A stretch of DNA of 9,496 nt from Nitrospinota bacterium (GCA_003506735.1 DNYS01000078.1:854-10349), one strand, 5' to 3'; positions 1 to 6,735 are shown, counted from the stretch's first letter. Notes: generated from the sequence alone by a model not told the origin. Numbers and translations are program-made.

Positions 1-1
1 G

Positions 2-169
2 GTTTTTAAATTGTTTGAGAATACTCAAAGTCAATTCAAATTATGTGAGGAATGCAAAACCCCGTTCATGGCGACAAAACGACAAAAATATTGCTCCACC
101 AGTTGTTCGCAAGCAATTAGGACACGAAAATTCCAAGCTAAACGCAAAAAAAAACGCAATGACTCGTAG
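2..169 (+). CDS. C-terminal fragment of a protein ending in a Cys4 zinc-binding motif (5' truncated)
   Basis: The reading frame is open from the window edge to a TAG stop at 167-169, giving 55 visible residues; the start lies outside the window. The last 41 residues carry C-x2-C-x12-C-x3-C (CEEC ... YCSTSC) followed by a very basic tail rich in Lys and Arg. This resembles treble-clef or zinc-ribbon tails found on DNA- or RNA-binding proteins of phages and integrated elements. I do not recognise the family, and the main domain is missing, so no function is assigned. The DNA is visibly AT-rich (17 of the first 60 bases are G or C), unlike the GC-rich chromosomal genes on the right, which fits horizontally acquired cargo. 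It lies on the same strand as the excisionase-like and integrase genes. A short chance frame is possible, but the ordered cysteines and basic tail argue for a real gene end. Confidence 0.5.
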   Translation, partial: VFKLFENTQSQFKLCEECKTPFMATKRQKYCSTSCSQAIRTRKFQAKRKKKRNDS

Positions 170-369
170 GCCTGATATGTCGCACCCCAGCCCGAGGCCC
201 GGAAACTGAAAGGCCTGGAACCAGCGGAAAAGCTGTATCTGACCAGCGTCAAAGTGGAATTCGCGGGCAAAATGGGCAGAGTGCGGCCAGTTCGCTCAGG
301 AAAAGGCTCATAACTTCTCAAGCGGAAAAAAGGTTCTCATCGCCACCCAGATTGTACTGGACTATTGAA
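170..369. other. Intergenic stretch with no supported gene
   Basis: About 200 bases separate the zinc-finger gene end from the excisionase-like gene. Base composition becomes more GC-rich here. A stop-free frame of 45 codons (176-310, stop TAA 311-313) lies in the same frame as the upstream gene, separated from it by TAG (167-169) and TGA (173-175). Its translation is protein-like (for example EPAEKLYLTSVKVEFAGKMG) but has no ATG, GTG or TTG before position 254 and no ribosome binding site. I see no clear promoter, terminator or RNA gene. It may be decayed coding sequence. Confidence 0.4.
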
Positions 370-612
370 ATGCTAAACCCTACACAACACACAGATATCG
401 TCCGTTCCAGGAGAGGAAACTTTCCGGATTCGGCGCCGTTCCTGACAGTTGAACATATTGCGGAAGAATGGCAAGTATCTAAATCCACCGTATATGATTG
501 GTGCAAGAACCCTAGGGAGTTAAAACAGCATGCCTATAAGATTGGCAAGCATGTGCGGGTTGACCCTGAAGGGTATGAAACCTGGAAGCTGAAGAAACGC
601 CGGGGAGAATAA
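370..612 (+). CDS. Excisionase-like helix-turn-helix protein (Xis / HTH_17 type)
   Basis: This encodes a small basic protein of 80 residues. From about residue 24 it carries the pattern of excisionase-family DNA-binding domains: FLTVEHIAEEWQVSKSTVYD forms the helix-turn-helix, followed by a wing-like segment (YKIGKHVRVDPEGYETW) and a basic end (KLKKRRGE). Such proteins bind bent sites at the attachment region, steer tyrosine integrases toward excision, and often act as repressors. The stop codon is 3 nt before the integrase start, so the two genes are probably co-transcribed and translationally coupled; this pairing is the strongest support for the role. I chose ATG 370. An in-frame TTG at 352 would add six residues, and neither has a good Shine-Dalgarno sequence. 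It could instead be only a transcriptional regulator of the element. Confidence 0.7.
   Translation: MLNPTQHTDIVRSRRGNFPDSAPFLTVEHIAEEWQVSKSTVYDWCKNPRELKQHAYKIGKHVRVDPEGYETWKLKKRRGE
602..607 (+). promoter_or_regulatory. Ribosome binding site for the integrase gene
   Basis: GGGGAG lies inside the last codons of the excisionase-like gene, 8 nt before the GTG at 616. It supports the non-ATG start and coupled translation of the two genes. Confidence 0.55.
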
Positions 613-615
613 CCT

Positions 616-1833
616 GTGGCCATTGTACGGGTAAAGACGAAAAGAGGTGTTCGCTACAAGGCCGTTTGGCGAGATCGCTCTGGTCGGCAACGGTATAAAA
701 CATTCGACACTCGGAACGCTGCCCGCAACTACGCCGAGGCAAAGCGCCTAGAAGCAAAGGCCGACGACAGCCCCGCTGAAAGCTCACTCACTATCACCCA
801 GCTTGCGGATACTTTCCTTGAAAAAGCGAATCCGAAGGCCAACACGAAGCGAGCATGGAAATCCGCCATTAAACGCCATATCAAGCCCTATATTGGGGAC
901 ATTCGGGCGCAGGATCTGGACGCCGACACCGTGCAAGAATTTCTTGAATATCTCCGCGACAAACCGGACGGAAGGCGCAAAGACAAAGGCAGCACCTTGT
1001 CACGAAAAACCGTGAAAAATATCCTTGACTGTTTGCGCCACATACTGGACTCGGCTCCGCGGAGGGTGCTCAAGGCCAACCCCTGCGCCGGACTGAGGGT
1101 GCCGAGACGACCAGAGGATCACCGGGTTAATATCCACGCGGAGGACGACGACGCGCATGGCCTAGATGGGAGATATCTAGATGAAATACAGGCGGACATT
1201 TGGACTGAAATCGTACTCAAGAATATCGACGCCTCCCGGCCCGAGCGTGCATTGTTCGTCTGCTATCTCGTGGAAGGAGTAAGAGGAAGCGAGCCGCTAG
1301 GTTCCATATGGGAGGATGTCACCGACCAAATACTGGCTACCCCACTGCGCCCCGTTTTCCCCATAAAGCGAAGTTGGGATCGGGAGGACGAATTCATCAC
1401 TCCGAAATCACGTAACGCCCGCCGAGAAATTCCCCTATTCCCGGATTTTGCCCTTGCCCTTAAAGAATGGTACTTGGCTTGCGAGGACAAAAGCCCGAAA
1501 GCGCGAATTTTCCCATTACAACTAGACGGATTCCGCAAACTGTGGGGCCAGATGGTGAAACTTTCCCGAGCCGAGAATGAGCGAAGGGCTCACAATCGGC
1601 CTTTCCCCGACATTACCCCAAAGGGGATGAGGCACACTTTCGCAACGATTCACGCCAACCGCTTCGGGCGAACCGAGGACGGCCCGGCTCCCAAGACCCT
1701 TCAAGCCTGGATGGGCCATTCGAACTTCAGTGTCACGATGGACGTATACGCCCACTGCGTCCGGGAGGACTGGATTGTTCTCCCCAAACCGTTCGGAAGC
1801 CGCGTCAGTGAAAAGCTAGCGGTGAATGAATGA
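616..1833 (+). CDS. int: Tyrosine-recombinase integrase of a tRNA-targeting integrated element
   Basis: This 405-residue protein catalyses site-specific integration and excision of the element. Residues 1-48 form a basic N-terminal arm-binding-like segment (RGVRYKAVWRDRSGRQRYKTF). Residues about 57-150 match the SAM-like core-binding domain, and about 185-385 the catalytic domain. Visible catalytic positions are R223 (VEGVRGSE), K264 (TPKSRNARR), R339 with H340 (GMRHTFAT), H368 (WMGHSN) and nucleophile Y378 (MDVYAH). The first residue of the usual H-x-x-R box is Lys (K336), a substitution I regard as tolerated in the family. The length is normal for phage or island integrases. The start is GTG 616, backed by a ribosome binding site in the preceding gene; no early in-frame ATG exists. 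The gene points at the 3' end of the neighbouring tRNA, the classical arrangement when that tRNA is the insertion site. GC content looks lower than in the chromosomal genes to the right. The type of element (prophage, island or conjugative element) cannot be told from this end. Confidence 0.93.
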   Translation: MAIVRVKTKRGVRYKAVWRDRSGRQRYKTFDTRNAARNYAEAKRLEAKADDSPAESSLTITQLADTFLEKANPKANTKRAWKSAIKRHIKPYIGDIRAQDLDADTVQEFLEYLRDKPDGRRKDKGSTLSRKTVKNILDCLRHILDSAPRRVLKANPCAGLRVPRRPEDHRVNIHAEDDDAHGLDGRYLDEIQADIWTEIVLKNIDASRPERALFVCYLVEGVRGSEPLGSIWEDVTDQILATPLRPVFPIKRSWDREDEFITPKSRNARREIPLFPDFALALKEWYLACEDKSPKARIFPLQLDGFRKLWGQMVKLSRAENERRAHNRPFPDITPKGMRHTFATIHANRFGRTEDGPAPKTLQAWMGHSNFSVTMDVYAHCVREDWIVLPKPFGSRVSEKLAVNE

Positions 1834-1845
1834 AAATTTCGACTG

Positions 1846-1865
1846 ATGTTTCCTAAATGTTTCCT
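1846..1865 (+). repeat. Tandem 9-bp direct repeat with 11-bp period, possible integrase arm site
   Basis: ATGTTTCCT occurs at 1846-1854 and again at 1857-1865, separated by AA, so the copies are one helical turn apart on the same face of the DNA. They lie between the integrase stop and the attachment tRNA, where arm-type sites bound by the integrase N-terminal domain or excisionase sites are often found. The repeat is seen directly; the role is inference. Confidence 0.45.
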
Positions 1866-1876
1866 GAAAATCAAAA

Positions 1877-1915
1877 AGTGGGTTAGCCATCACTGACTAA
1901 CCCACTGTTTTTTTT

Positions 1916-1916
<1 letters not shown>
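1877..1916. terminator. Rho-independent terminator between int and tRNA, usable in both directions
   Basis: A perfect 10-bp stem (AGTGGGTTAG 1877-1886 with CTAACCCACT 1897-1906) encloses a 10-nt loop. On the plus strand it is followed by a run of nine T (1908-1916), ending integrase transcription before it runs antisense into the tRNA. On the minus strand the stem is followed by five T (complement of 1873-1877), so it can also end tRNA transcription. Convergent genes on both sides fit a shared terminator. Confidence 0.85.
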
Positions 1917-1991
<75 letters not shown>

Positions 1992-2006
1992 CCGATTTGT
2001 ATATGT

Positions 2007-2035
2007 GATGTAATCGCTCAGGACCGGACTGTCAA
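2007..2035 (-). promoter_or_regulatory. Sigma-70-type promoter of tRNA-fMet
   Basis: On the minus strand a perfect -35 box TTGACA (2035-2030) is followed by a 17-bp spacer and a weak -10 box TACATC (2012-2007, three of six consensus bases). Transcription would start near 2000, giving a leader of about 9 nt before the mature tRNA end at 1991. It lies in the gap after the ftsB-like gene, as expected for an independently transcribed tRNA. Confidence 0.65.
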
Positions 2036-2046
2036 GAGGGCGCGGG

Positions 2047-2400
2047 TCATGGCCGTTTCTTCTTCTGGACTTGCCCTCTCTCCCGGGTCCGAATGAACTC
2101 GTAGACCTTCTCGCCCGGCTTCACCAGCCCCAGATCCTCGCGCGCGATTCGCTCGATGGAGGTCAGATCGCTCCTCAGGGAGCGAATCCGGCTGCGGAGG
2201 GTGCGGTTTTCGCGGCCCAGCCGCCAAACCTCCTCCCTCAACTTCACCAGCCGCCGCTCGTTGACGAAGACCGAAAGGAGGCCGTCGCGCCCGAGGACGG
2301 CCGCGCCCAGGAGGAGGGCGCACACACTCCCAACCAGCCAATAGACATAGCGGTCCGGATTTTCATTACGCGGTTTTTCGCCTGGTGGATTCAAGGCCAA
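2047..2400 (-). CDS. ftsB: FtsB/DivIC-type septum formation initiator protein
   Basis: This 117-residue single-pass membrane protein acts in the divisome, where FtsB-type proteins link FtsL and FtsQ and help activate septal wall synthesis. Residues 1-17 are a polar cytoplasmic tail and about 18-37 one hydrophobic helix (VYWLVGSVCALLLGAAVLG). About 44-80 is a heptad-like coiled coil rich in Leu, Arg and Glu, and 82-102 is the family signature (ERIAREDLGLVKPGEKV). The C-terminal 15 residues are basic. The length fits the family (about 90-130). No in-frame ATG exists near the N-terminus. The start taken is TTG 2400, which has GGAG 6 nt upstream (complement of 2407-2410); TTG 2394 is an alternative. 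It follows hemL by 52 nt on the same strand and has a candidate promoter in that gap. FtsB and DivIC cannot be told apart by sequence alone, so the symbol is provisional. Confidence 0.82.
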   Translation of the reverse strand: MALNPPGEKPRNENPDRYVYWLVGSVCALLLGAAVLGRDGLLSVFVNERRLVKLREEVWRLGRENRTLRSRIRSLRSDLTSIERIAREDLGLVKPGEKVYEFIRTRERGQVQKKKRP

Positions 2401-2403
2401 GCA

Positions 2404-2419
2404 GCGCTCCGTTCAGCGC
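2404..2419 (-). promoter_or_regulatory. Small hairpin overlapping the ftsB-like ribosome binding site
   Basis: GCGCT and AGCGC form a 5-bp stem with a 6-nt loop just before the TTG start. The GGAG ribosome binding site is split between loop and stem, so folding could lower initiation. The stem is short, and the effect is inference. Confidence 0.3.
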
Positions 2420-2436
2420 GGGCGGAAGGCCGGTCC

Positions 2437-2466
2437 ATTGTACCCGGTGAAACTACAGGGCGGCAA
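2437..2466 (-). promoter_or_regulatory. Candidate internal promoter for the ftsB-like gene
   Basis: On the minus strand TTGCCG (2466-2461, inside the last hemL codons) and TACAAT (2442-2437) are separated by 18 bp. The -10 matches five of six consensus bases and the -35 four of six. The predicted start near 2430 would give a leader of about 30 nt. It could uncouple the division gene from the biosynthetic operon. Confidence 0.4.
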
Positions 2467-3739
2467 AGGCCTCGCGCGCAGCGCGGACCGTCGTCTCGAT
2501 ATCGGCCCCGGTATGGGCGGAGGAGAGGAAGCCGACCTCGAACTGGCTCGGCGCGATGGAAACGCCCCGGTCGAGCATGGCATGGAAGAATTTCGCGTAC
2601 TTTTTCGTGTCCGATCGCTTCGCGTCCTCGAAGTTCCGCACCGGGCCATCCTGAAAAAACGTGCAGAACATCGAACCCCGGCGAACGCTCCAGACGGAAA
2701 CGCCCGCCGATCGCGCCGCCTCGGCCATGCCCTCTTCGAGCTGGCGGCCGCGCTCATCAAGGGCTTCGGGCAACCCCTCCTCCAGAATGATGCGGAGGGT
2801 TTCAACCCCCGCGGCCATCGCCAGGGGGTTCCCCGAAAGGGTCCCCGCCTGATATACGGGCCCCAGGGGGGCGACCACCTCCATGATCTCGCGCCGCCCG
2901 CCATAGGCGCCCACCGGCACGCCGCCGCCGATCACTTTTCCCAGGGTGGTCATGTCGGGCCGCACACCGAATAGCGACTGCGCCCCCCCGCGCGCCACGC
3001 GGAACCCGGTCATCACCTCATCGAAAATCAGCAGGGCGCCGGCGTTTTTCGTCTCCCGCTCCAGCACTTCGATAAATCCCTCATCGGGGGGGACCAGGCC
3101 CATGTTGCCGCCCACGGGCTCGATGATCACCCCGGCAATTTTTTTCCCCTCGGCCCTGAAAAGGTTTTCCGCCGCCCCGGCGTCGTTGTAGGGAAGCGTG
3201 ATCGTGTTGCGCGCATAATCTTCCGGAACGCCCGCGCTGTCCGGAATGCCGAACGTGGCGCCGCCGCTCCCCGCCTTGACGAGCAAGCCGTCTGCGTGGC
3301 CGTGGTAGCATCCCTCGAATTTGACGATGAGATCGCGGCCGGTGAAGCCCCGGGCCACCCGGATGGCCGACATCGTGGCCTCGGTCCCCGAGTTGACGAA
3401 GCGGAGAAGCTCCATCGATGGATAGGCATCCTGGATCAGCCCGGCCAGCTCCGTTTCGGCGACCGTGGGGGCGCCGTAGCTGGTTCCCCGGCCGACGGCC
3501 TCTCGGAGCGCCGCCACAACGCGCGGATGGGCATGCCCGAGAATCAAGGGCCCCCAGGAAAGGACATAGTCGATGTATTCGTTCCCGTCGGCGTCCCAGA
3601 TGCAGCTCCCCTGCCCCCGGTCGATGAATACCGGAGTGCCCCCCACGCCGCCAAACGCGCGGACAGGGCTGTCCACCCCGCCGGGTATGATTTTTTGGGC
3701 CTCTGCGAATAACGCCTCGGAGCGCGGCCGGGATGTCAC
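2453..3739 (-). CDS. hemL: Glutamate-1-semialdehyde 2,1-aminomutase
   Basis: This cytoplasmic pyridoxal-phosphate enzyme converts glutamate-1-semialdehyde to 5-aminolevulinate, the last step of the C5 route to haem and other tetrapyrroles. The protein has 428 residues, the family's usual length. Visible landmarks are [12 protein letters not shown] at 20-31 (family motif, with Asp where Asn is common), [12 protein letters not shown] at 61-72, NSGTEA at 116-121, FEGCYHGH at 141-148 (PLP ring stacking), [10 protein letters not shown] at 238-247 (Asp240 for the PLP nitrogen), and TLGKVIGGG at 265-273 with the PLP-binding Lys268. The start is GTG 3739: the next Met is residue 109 and GGGAAG lies 8 nt upstream. 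The GTG overlaps the mtnP stop by 4 nt (GTGA), suggesting translational coupling. It shows that the host makes aminolevulinate from glutamyl-tRNA; hemA is not in the window. Confidence 0.96.
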   Translation of the reverse strand: MTSRPRSEALFAEAQKIIPGGVDSPVRAFGGVGGTPVFIDRGQGSCIWDADGNEYIDYVLSWGPLILGHAHPRVVAALREAVGRGTSYGAPTVAETELAGLIQDAYPSMELLRFVNSGTEATMSAIRVARGFTGRDLIVKFEGCYHGHADGLLVKAGSGGATFGIPDSAGVPEDYARNTITLPYNDAGAAENLFRAEGKKIAGVIIEPVGGNMGLVPPDEGFIEVLERETKNAGALLIFDEVMTGFRVARGGAQSLFGVRPDMTTLGKVIGGGVPVGAYGGRREIMEVVAPLGPVYQAGTLSGNPLAMAAGVETLRIILEEGLPEALDERGRQLEEGMAEAARSAGVSVWSVRRGSMFCTFFQDGPVRNFEDAKRSDTKKYAKFFHAMLDRGVSIAPSQFEVGFLSSAHTGADIETTVRAAREAFAAL

Positions 3740-4593
3740 AAAACATACTTCCCGATGAGTGCATGAAGGCGCTTCTTCGCCTCTCCGGAAATATGGGCCG
3801 GGTTGGTGATGATGGCGGTCTTGAGAATGCCGGCGAACGGGCTTGGCCCCTCGATTTCGGGCACCGCTTCGAGGATGATCTTTTGAGACAGGGCAACGTT
3901 GCTCTGGAGAATCGCGATGACGTTTTCGACGCTGACCGCCTCCTCTTCCTCGTGCCAGCAGTCATAGTCGGTGGCGAGCGCCAGGGTGGCGTAGCTCATT
4001 TCGGCCTCCCGGGCGAGCTTCGCCTCCGGCATGTTCGTCATTCCGATCACCGAGGCGCCCCAATCGCGGTAGCGGAAACTCTCGGCGCGGGTGCTGAACT
4101 GGGGACCCTCCATGCAGACGTAGGTTCCCCCGGCGTGGACGGTGGCGCCCGCGCGGATAGCCGCTTTCTCGAGAATGCCGCTCAGCACCGGGCAAACGGG
4201 ATCGGCCATCGAAACGTGGGCGACCACGCCGTCCCCGAAAAATGTGCCGGCGCGGCCCCTCGTCAGGTCGATGAACTGATCGGGAACGACGATTTCCCCC
4301 GGGTGAATTTCCTCCTTCAGGCTCCCCACCGCGCTGACGGAAACGATCCACTCGCAGCCCAGTTCCTTAAATCCATAGATGTTCGCCCGGAAGGGGATCT
4401 CTCCAGGCATGAAGACGTGCCCCACCCCGTGGCGGGGCAGAAAAGCCACCCGTTTTCCGGAGAGGGTGCCCAATACATAGGGGGCCGAAGGCGCGCCGAA
4501 GGGGGTGGAAAGCTCGACCGTATCGATTTCGGTCAACCCTTCCATGGCGTAGAGGCCGCTTCCTCCGATAACACCGATGCTGGCTTGGGGCAA
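3736..4593 (-). CDS. mtnP: S-methyl-5'-thioadenosine phosphorylase
   Basis: This enzyme of the PNP/MTAP family (trimer in known members) splits methylthioadenosine with phosphate into adenine and 5-methylthioribose-1-phosphate, salvaging the by-product of polyamine and other SAM-dependent pathways. From TTG 4593 it has 285 residues, close to the usual 280-290. Motifs are [10 protein letters not shown] near the N-terminus (phosphate-binding GGSG 10-13), LPRHGVGH at 53-59, [15 protein letters not shown] at 158-172, [13 protein letters not shown] at 184-196, and TDYDCW at 208-213. The two Asp of TDYDCW read adenine and separate MTA phosphorylases from guanine-type PNPs, which have Asn there. The frame stays open to a further TTG at 4629, which adds 12 low-complexity residues. 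I prefer 4593 because a purine-rich ribosome binding site (AGAGGAAGA, complement of 4601-4609) precedes it and a hairpin buries the upstream TTG. The gene sits between asd and hemL on the same strand, probably in the same operon. Confidence 0.92.
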   Translation of the reverse strand: MPQASIGVIGGSGLYAMEGLTEIDTVELSTPFGAPSAPYVLGTLSGKRVAFLPRHGVGHVFMPGEIPFRANIYGFKELGCEWIVSVSAVGSLKEEIHPGEIVVPDQFIDLTRGRAGTFFGDGVVAHVSMADPVCPVLSGILEKAAIRAGATVHAGGTYVCMEGPQFSTRAESFRYRDWGASVIGMTNMPEAKLAREAEMSYATLALATDYDCWHEEEEAVSVENVIAILQSNVALSQKIILEAVPEIEGPSPFAGILKTAIITNPAHISGEAKKRLHALIGKYVL

Positions 4594-4621
4594 TGAAATT
4601 TCTTCCTCTGGGCCTGGGTCC

Positions 4622-4643
4622 GGCGGCAAATGGCTAGGCCGCC
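4622..4643 (-). repeat. Inverted repeat (hairpin) at the asd/mtnP junction
   Basis: GGCGGC and GCCGCC form a perfect 6-bp GC stem with a 10-nt loop spanning the last asd codons, its TAG stop and the upstream candidate mtnP start TTG 4629. In the operon mRNA no T run follows, so it is not a terminator in that direction. On the plus strand it is followed by T-rich sequence, where no gene needs ending. It may shield the upstream TTG or act as a processing or stability stem; this role is inference. Confidence 0.45.
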
Positions 4644-5650
4644 TTTAAAAGATTTTTTTCGAGAAGGACCTCTGCGATTTGCACCGCGTTCAGGGCCGCA
4701 CCTTTCCGCAAATTATCCGCCACAATCCACAGGTTCAGGGCATTCTCCGCCGAGGGATCGCGCCGGATACGGCCGACGTAGACCGGATCCCGGCCCGAGA
4801 CCATGAGGGCCGTCGGAAAGGCGAGCGCGCCGGGATCGTCGATAAGCTCGATTCCGGGGGCGGCGGAGAGCAGAATGCGCGCCTCCTCGGGCGAGAGAGG
4901 CCGCTCCGTCTGGACGTTCACGGACTCCGAGTGGCCGTTGTAAACGGGTACGCGGACGCAGGTGGCGCTGACTGGAAGATCCGGCGCGCCGAGTATTTTC
5001 CGCGTCTCGTTCACCATCTTCCGCTCCTCCTGGGTGTCGCCCCCTTCGAGGAACACGTCAATCCGGGGAACACAGTTGAAGGCGATAGGGTGGGGCATTC
5101 CCCCCGCCCCGGGTGGATCCGGATAGGCATCGACCTGGGCCTTGAGTTCCTCGATGGCGCTCTGGCCCGCACCGCTCACCGCCTGATAGGTGCTCACCAC
5201 GATTCGCCGGAGGCCCGCCTTGTCGCGGAGCGGCTTCAGCGCGGCCACCAGCTGAATCGTCGAGCAGTTCGGGTTCGCGACGATTCCCTTGTGGGCGGCG
5301 AGAGCCTCGGCATTCACCTCCGGCACCACGAGCGGCACTTCGGGGTCCATGCGGTAGGCGCTCGAATTATCGACGACAACCGCTCCCACCTTGACGGCCG
5401 AGGGGGCAAACTCCAGGGACCGGGCCGCCCCCGCCGAGAAGAGCGCAAGCCCCACGCCCTCGAACGAATCATGCCCAAGGCGCGACACTACGATCCGGCC
5501 TCCGGCGTAGGAGACGCTCGTTCCGGCGCTCCGCTCACTGGCCAGGGCGATGACCTCGGCGGCCGGAAACCGCCGCTCGGCCAGTATCGACAGCATCTCG
5601 CGCCCGACGGCGCCGGTCGCCCCAGCCACGGCAACGCGCAATCCGCCCAC
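4634..5650 (-). CDS. asd: Aspartate-semialdehyde dehydrogenase
   Basis: This enzyme reduces 4-aspartyl phosphate to aspartate semialdehyde with NADPH, the branch-point step to lysine/diaminopimelate, threonine, methionine and isoleucine. The protein has 338 residues, normal for the bacterial family. The NADP-binding loop GATGAVG is at 10-16, the NSSAYR segment at 95-100, the catalytic cysteine in NPNCSTIQ (Cys129), the YQAVSGAGQSAIEEL stretch at 155-169 (Gln156), and CVRVPVYNGHSESVNV at 231-246 with substrate Arg233 and the proton-relay His240. The frame is open 56 codons further upstream into leuB, but that part is unlike the family. The start is GTG 5650, two bases after the leuB stop, with a strong GGGAGG 6 nt upstream. 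Its position directly after leuB is a gene order I recall from several proteobacterial and related lineages. Confidence 0.96.
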   Translation of the reverse strand: MGGLRVAVAGATGAVGREMLSILAERRFPAAEVIALASERSAGTSVSYAGGRIVVSRLGHDSFEGVGLALFSAGAARSLEFAPSAVKVGAVVVDNSSAYRMDPEVPLVVPEVNAEALAAHKGIVANPNCSTIQLVAALKPLRDKAGLRRIVVSTYQAVSGAGQSAIEELKAQVDAYPDPPGAGGMPHPIAFNCVPRIDVFLEGGDTQEERKMVNETRKILGAPDLPVSATCVRVPVYNGHSESVNVQTERPLSPEEARILLSAAPGIELIDDPGALAFPTALMVSGRDPVYVGRIRRDPSAENALNLWIVADNLRKGAALNAVQIAEVLLEKNLLKAA

Positions 5651-5652
5651 GA

Positions 5653-6735
5653 TCAGCCTCCCACCAGCTCCGTCAGGCGGCCGCCCATCTCGGCGCAGCC
5701 GACCAGCGAGGTTCCCGGCGTGTGGATGTCGGGCGTGCGGAGGCCGGCGCCCAGCGCCTCCGAGACTGCGGCCTCGATGGCCTCCGCCATGTCGGCTCGC
5801 TTGAGCGCATAGCGGCACAGCATCGCCGCCGACATGACGGCCGCGATGGGGTTCGCCTTGTCCTGGCCGGCGATGTCGGGCGCGGTCCCGTGGACGGGCT
5901 CGAAAACGCCGAAATCCGCCTCGTTCAGATTCGCCGAGGCCAGCATACCGATGGAGCCGGTGAGCATCGAAGCCGCGTCGCTGAGGATGTCCCCGAACAT
6001 GTTCCCGGTGACGATGACGTCGAACTGGAGCGGATCGCGGATCAACTCCATCGCGGCGGCGTCCACATACATATGCGAAGTTTCGACGTCCGGGAATTCT
6101 CCGGCGACTTCCTGAGCCACCTTTCTCCAGAGGCGGCTGCTTTCGAGGACGTTTGCCTTGTCCACCGAGAGGAGTTTTTTCCGCCGCACCGAAGCCATCT
6201 CGAACCCGACGCGTACGATCCGCCGGATTTCGGAGGATGTGTACACCATCGTGTCGAGAGCCCGCTCCTCATCGGGACTGACCTGCTCGGTCATCCGGGG
6301 AGCGCCGAAATAGATTCCGCCCACGCCCTCGCGGACGACGAGGAGATCAAGCCCGCGCACCGCCTCGGCCTTGAGGGTGGATGCCTCCAAGAGAGGGTCG
6401 AACATGACCGCCGGCCGCAGGTTCGCGAAGAGGTTGAATTTTTTCCGGAGGCCCAGGATGGCCGCTTCCGGCCTCTTCTCGCGGGGAAGATCGTCCCACT
6501 TCGGGCCGCCCACGGCGCCGAAGAGGATGGCATCGCTCTCGGCACAAAGTTTCTCCGTCTCGGGGGGAAACGGGTCTCCCGCCGCATCGTAGGCCGTTCC
6601 GCCGGCCATGCCGTCCCGAAACTCGAACGAAACGCCGAAGCGCCCGCCCGCCGCCGAGAGGACGGCTTTCGCGTGGGCCGTCACTTCCTGCCCGATCCCA
6701 TCTCCGGGAATCACTCCGATTTTATAGCTGTCCAA
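5653..6735 (-). CDS. leuB: 3-isopropylmalate dehydrogenase
   Basis: This is the third enzyme of leucine synthesis: NAD-dependent oxidation and decarboxylation of 3-isopropylmalate to 2-oxoisocaproate in the cytoplasm. The protein has 360 residues, the family norm. It opens with IGVIPGDGIGQEV (6-18). Substrate arginines are R97, R107 and R135 (VVRE), with active-site Tyr142 (GGIYFG) and Lys193 (VDKANVL). Metal ligands are Asp225 (YVDAAAMEL), Asp249 and Asp253 (NMFGDILSDAASML). The NAD-specific C-terminal part includes FEPVHGTAPDIAG (278-290). The loop after VRE reads GVGGIYFG where LeuB usually has LTGGIYFG. The start is TTG 6735: the frame upstream is alien sequence inside leuD, no in-frame ATG fits, and GGAAGGG lies 10 nt upstream. 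It is 34 nt after leuD and 2 nt before asd. Confidence 0.96.
   Translation of the reverse strand: MDSYKIGVIPGDGIGQEVTAHAKAVLSAAGGRFGVSFEFRDGMAGGTAYDAAGDPFPPETEKLCAESDAILFGAVGGPKWDDLPREKRPEAAILGLRKKFNLFANLRPAVMFDPLLEASTLKAEAVRGLDLLVVREGVGGIYFGAPRMTEQVSPDEERALDTMVYTSSEIRRIVRVGFEMASVRRKKLLSVDKANVLESSRLWRKVAQEVAGEFPDVETSHMYVDAAAMELIRDPLQFDVIVTGNMFGDILSDAASMLTGSIGMLASANLNEADFGVFEPVHGTAPDIAGQDKANPIAAVMSAAMLCRYALKRADMAEAIEAAVSEALGAGLRTPDIHTPGTSLVGCAEMGGRLTELVGG
5657..5662 (-). promoter_or_regulatory. Ribosome binding site that fixes the asd start
   Basis: GGGAGG lies in the last leuB codons, 6 nt before GTG 5650. The alternative TTG 5641 would be 15 nt away. This decides a start that is otherwise obscured by the long upstream open frame. 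Confidence 0.7.

Larger units (their letters stand above)
1..1915 (+). mobile_element. int-proximal end of an element integrated at tRNA-fMet
   Basis: A zinc-finger gene tail, an excisionase-like gene and an integrase sit directly against the 3' end of a tRNA gene and differ in composition from the metabolic operon beyond it. This is the standard layout of a tRNA-integrated element. The left boundary lies outside the window. The right boundary is somewhere in the 3' half of the tRNA, because such integrations normally rebuild the tRNA end from the element copy. No second copy of the tRNA 3' end is present in the window, so the extent cannot be fixed here. Confidence 0.7.

Noticed and set aside
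14..29. Inverted repeat TTTGAG-AATA-CTCAAA
   Set aside because: It has a short 6-bp AT-rich stem inside the truncated zinc-finger gene with no neighbouring start or T run; it could easily be chance.
352..470. Promoter for the xis-int pair (TTGTAC or TTGAAA as -35)
   Set aside because: No matching -10 box occurs at 16-18 bp spacing; I could not support a promoter.
2413..2904. Long open frame of 163 codons on the minus strand within hemL
   Set aside because: It is an out-of-frame shadow of hemL produced by high GC content; its Arg/Ser/Pro-rich translation resembles no family.
3733..4596. Plus-strand open frame of 287 codons opposite mtnP
   Set aside because: It is an antisense shadow of mtnP without motifs or a convincing ribosome binding site.
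4622..4662. Plus-strand terminator at the asd/mtnP junction
   Set aside because: A GC stem followed by T-rich sequence is present, but no plus-strand gene precedes it. The T-rich part codes for Lys and Leu near the C-terminus of asd on the other strand.
5651..5818. N-terminal extension of asd by 56 residues
   Set aside because: The extension overlaps leuB, reads as GC-rich junk, and the family begins at the GTG with a good ribosome binding site at 5650.
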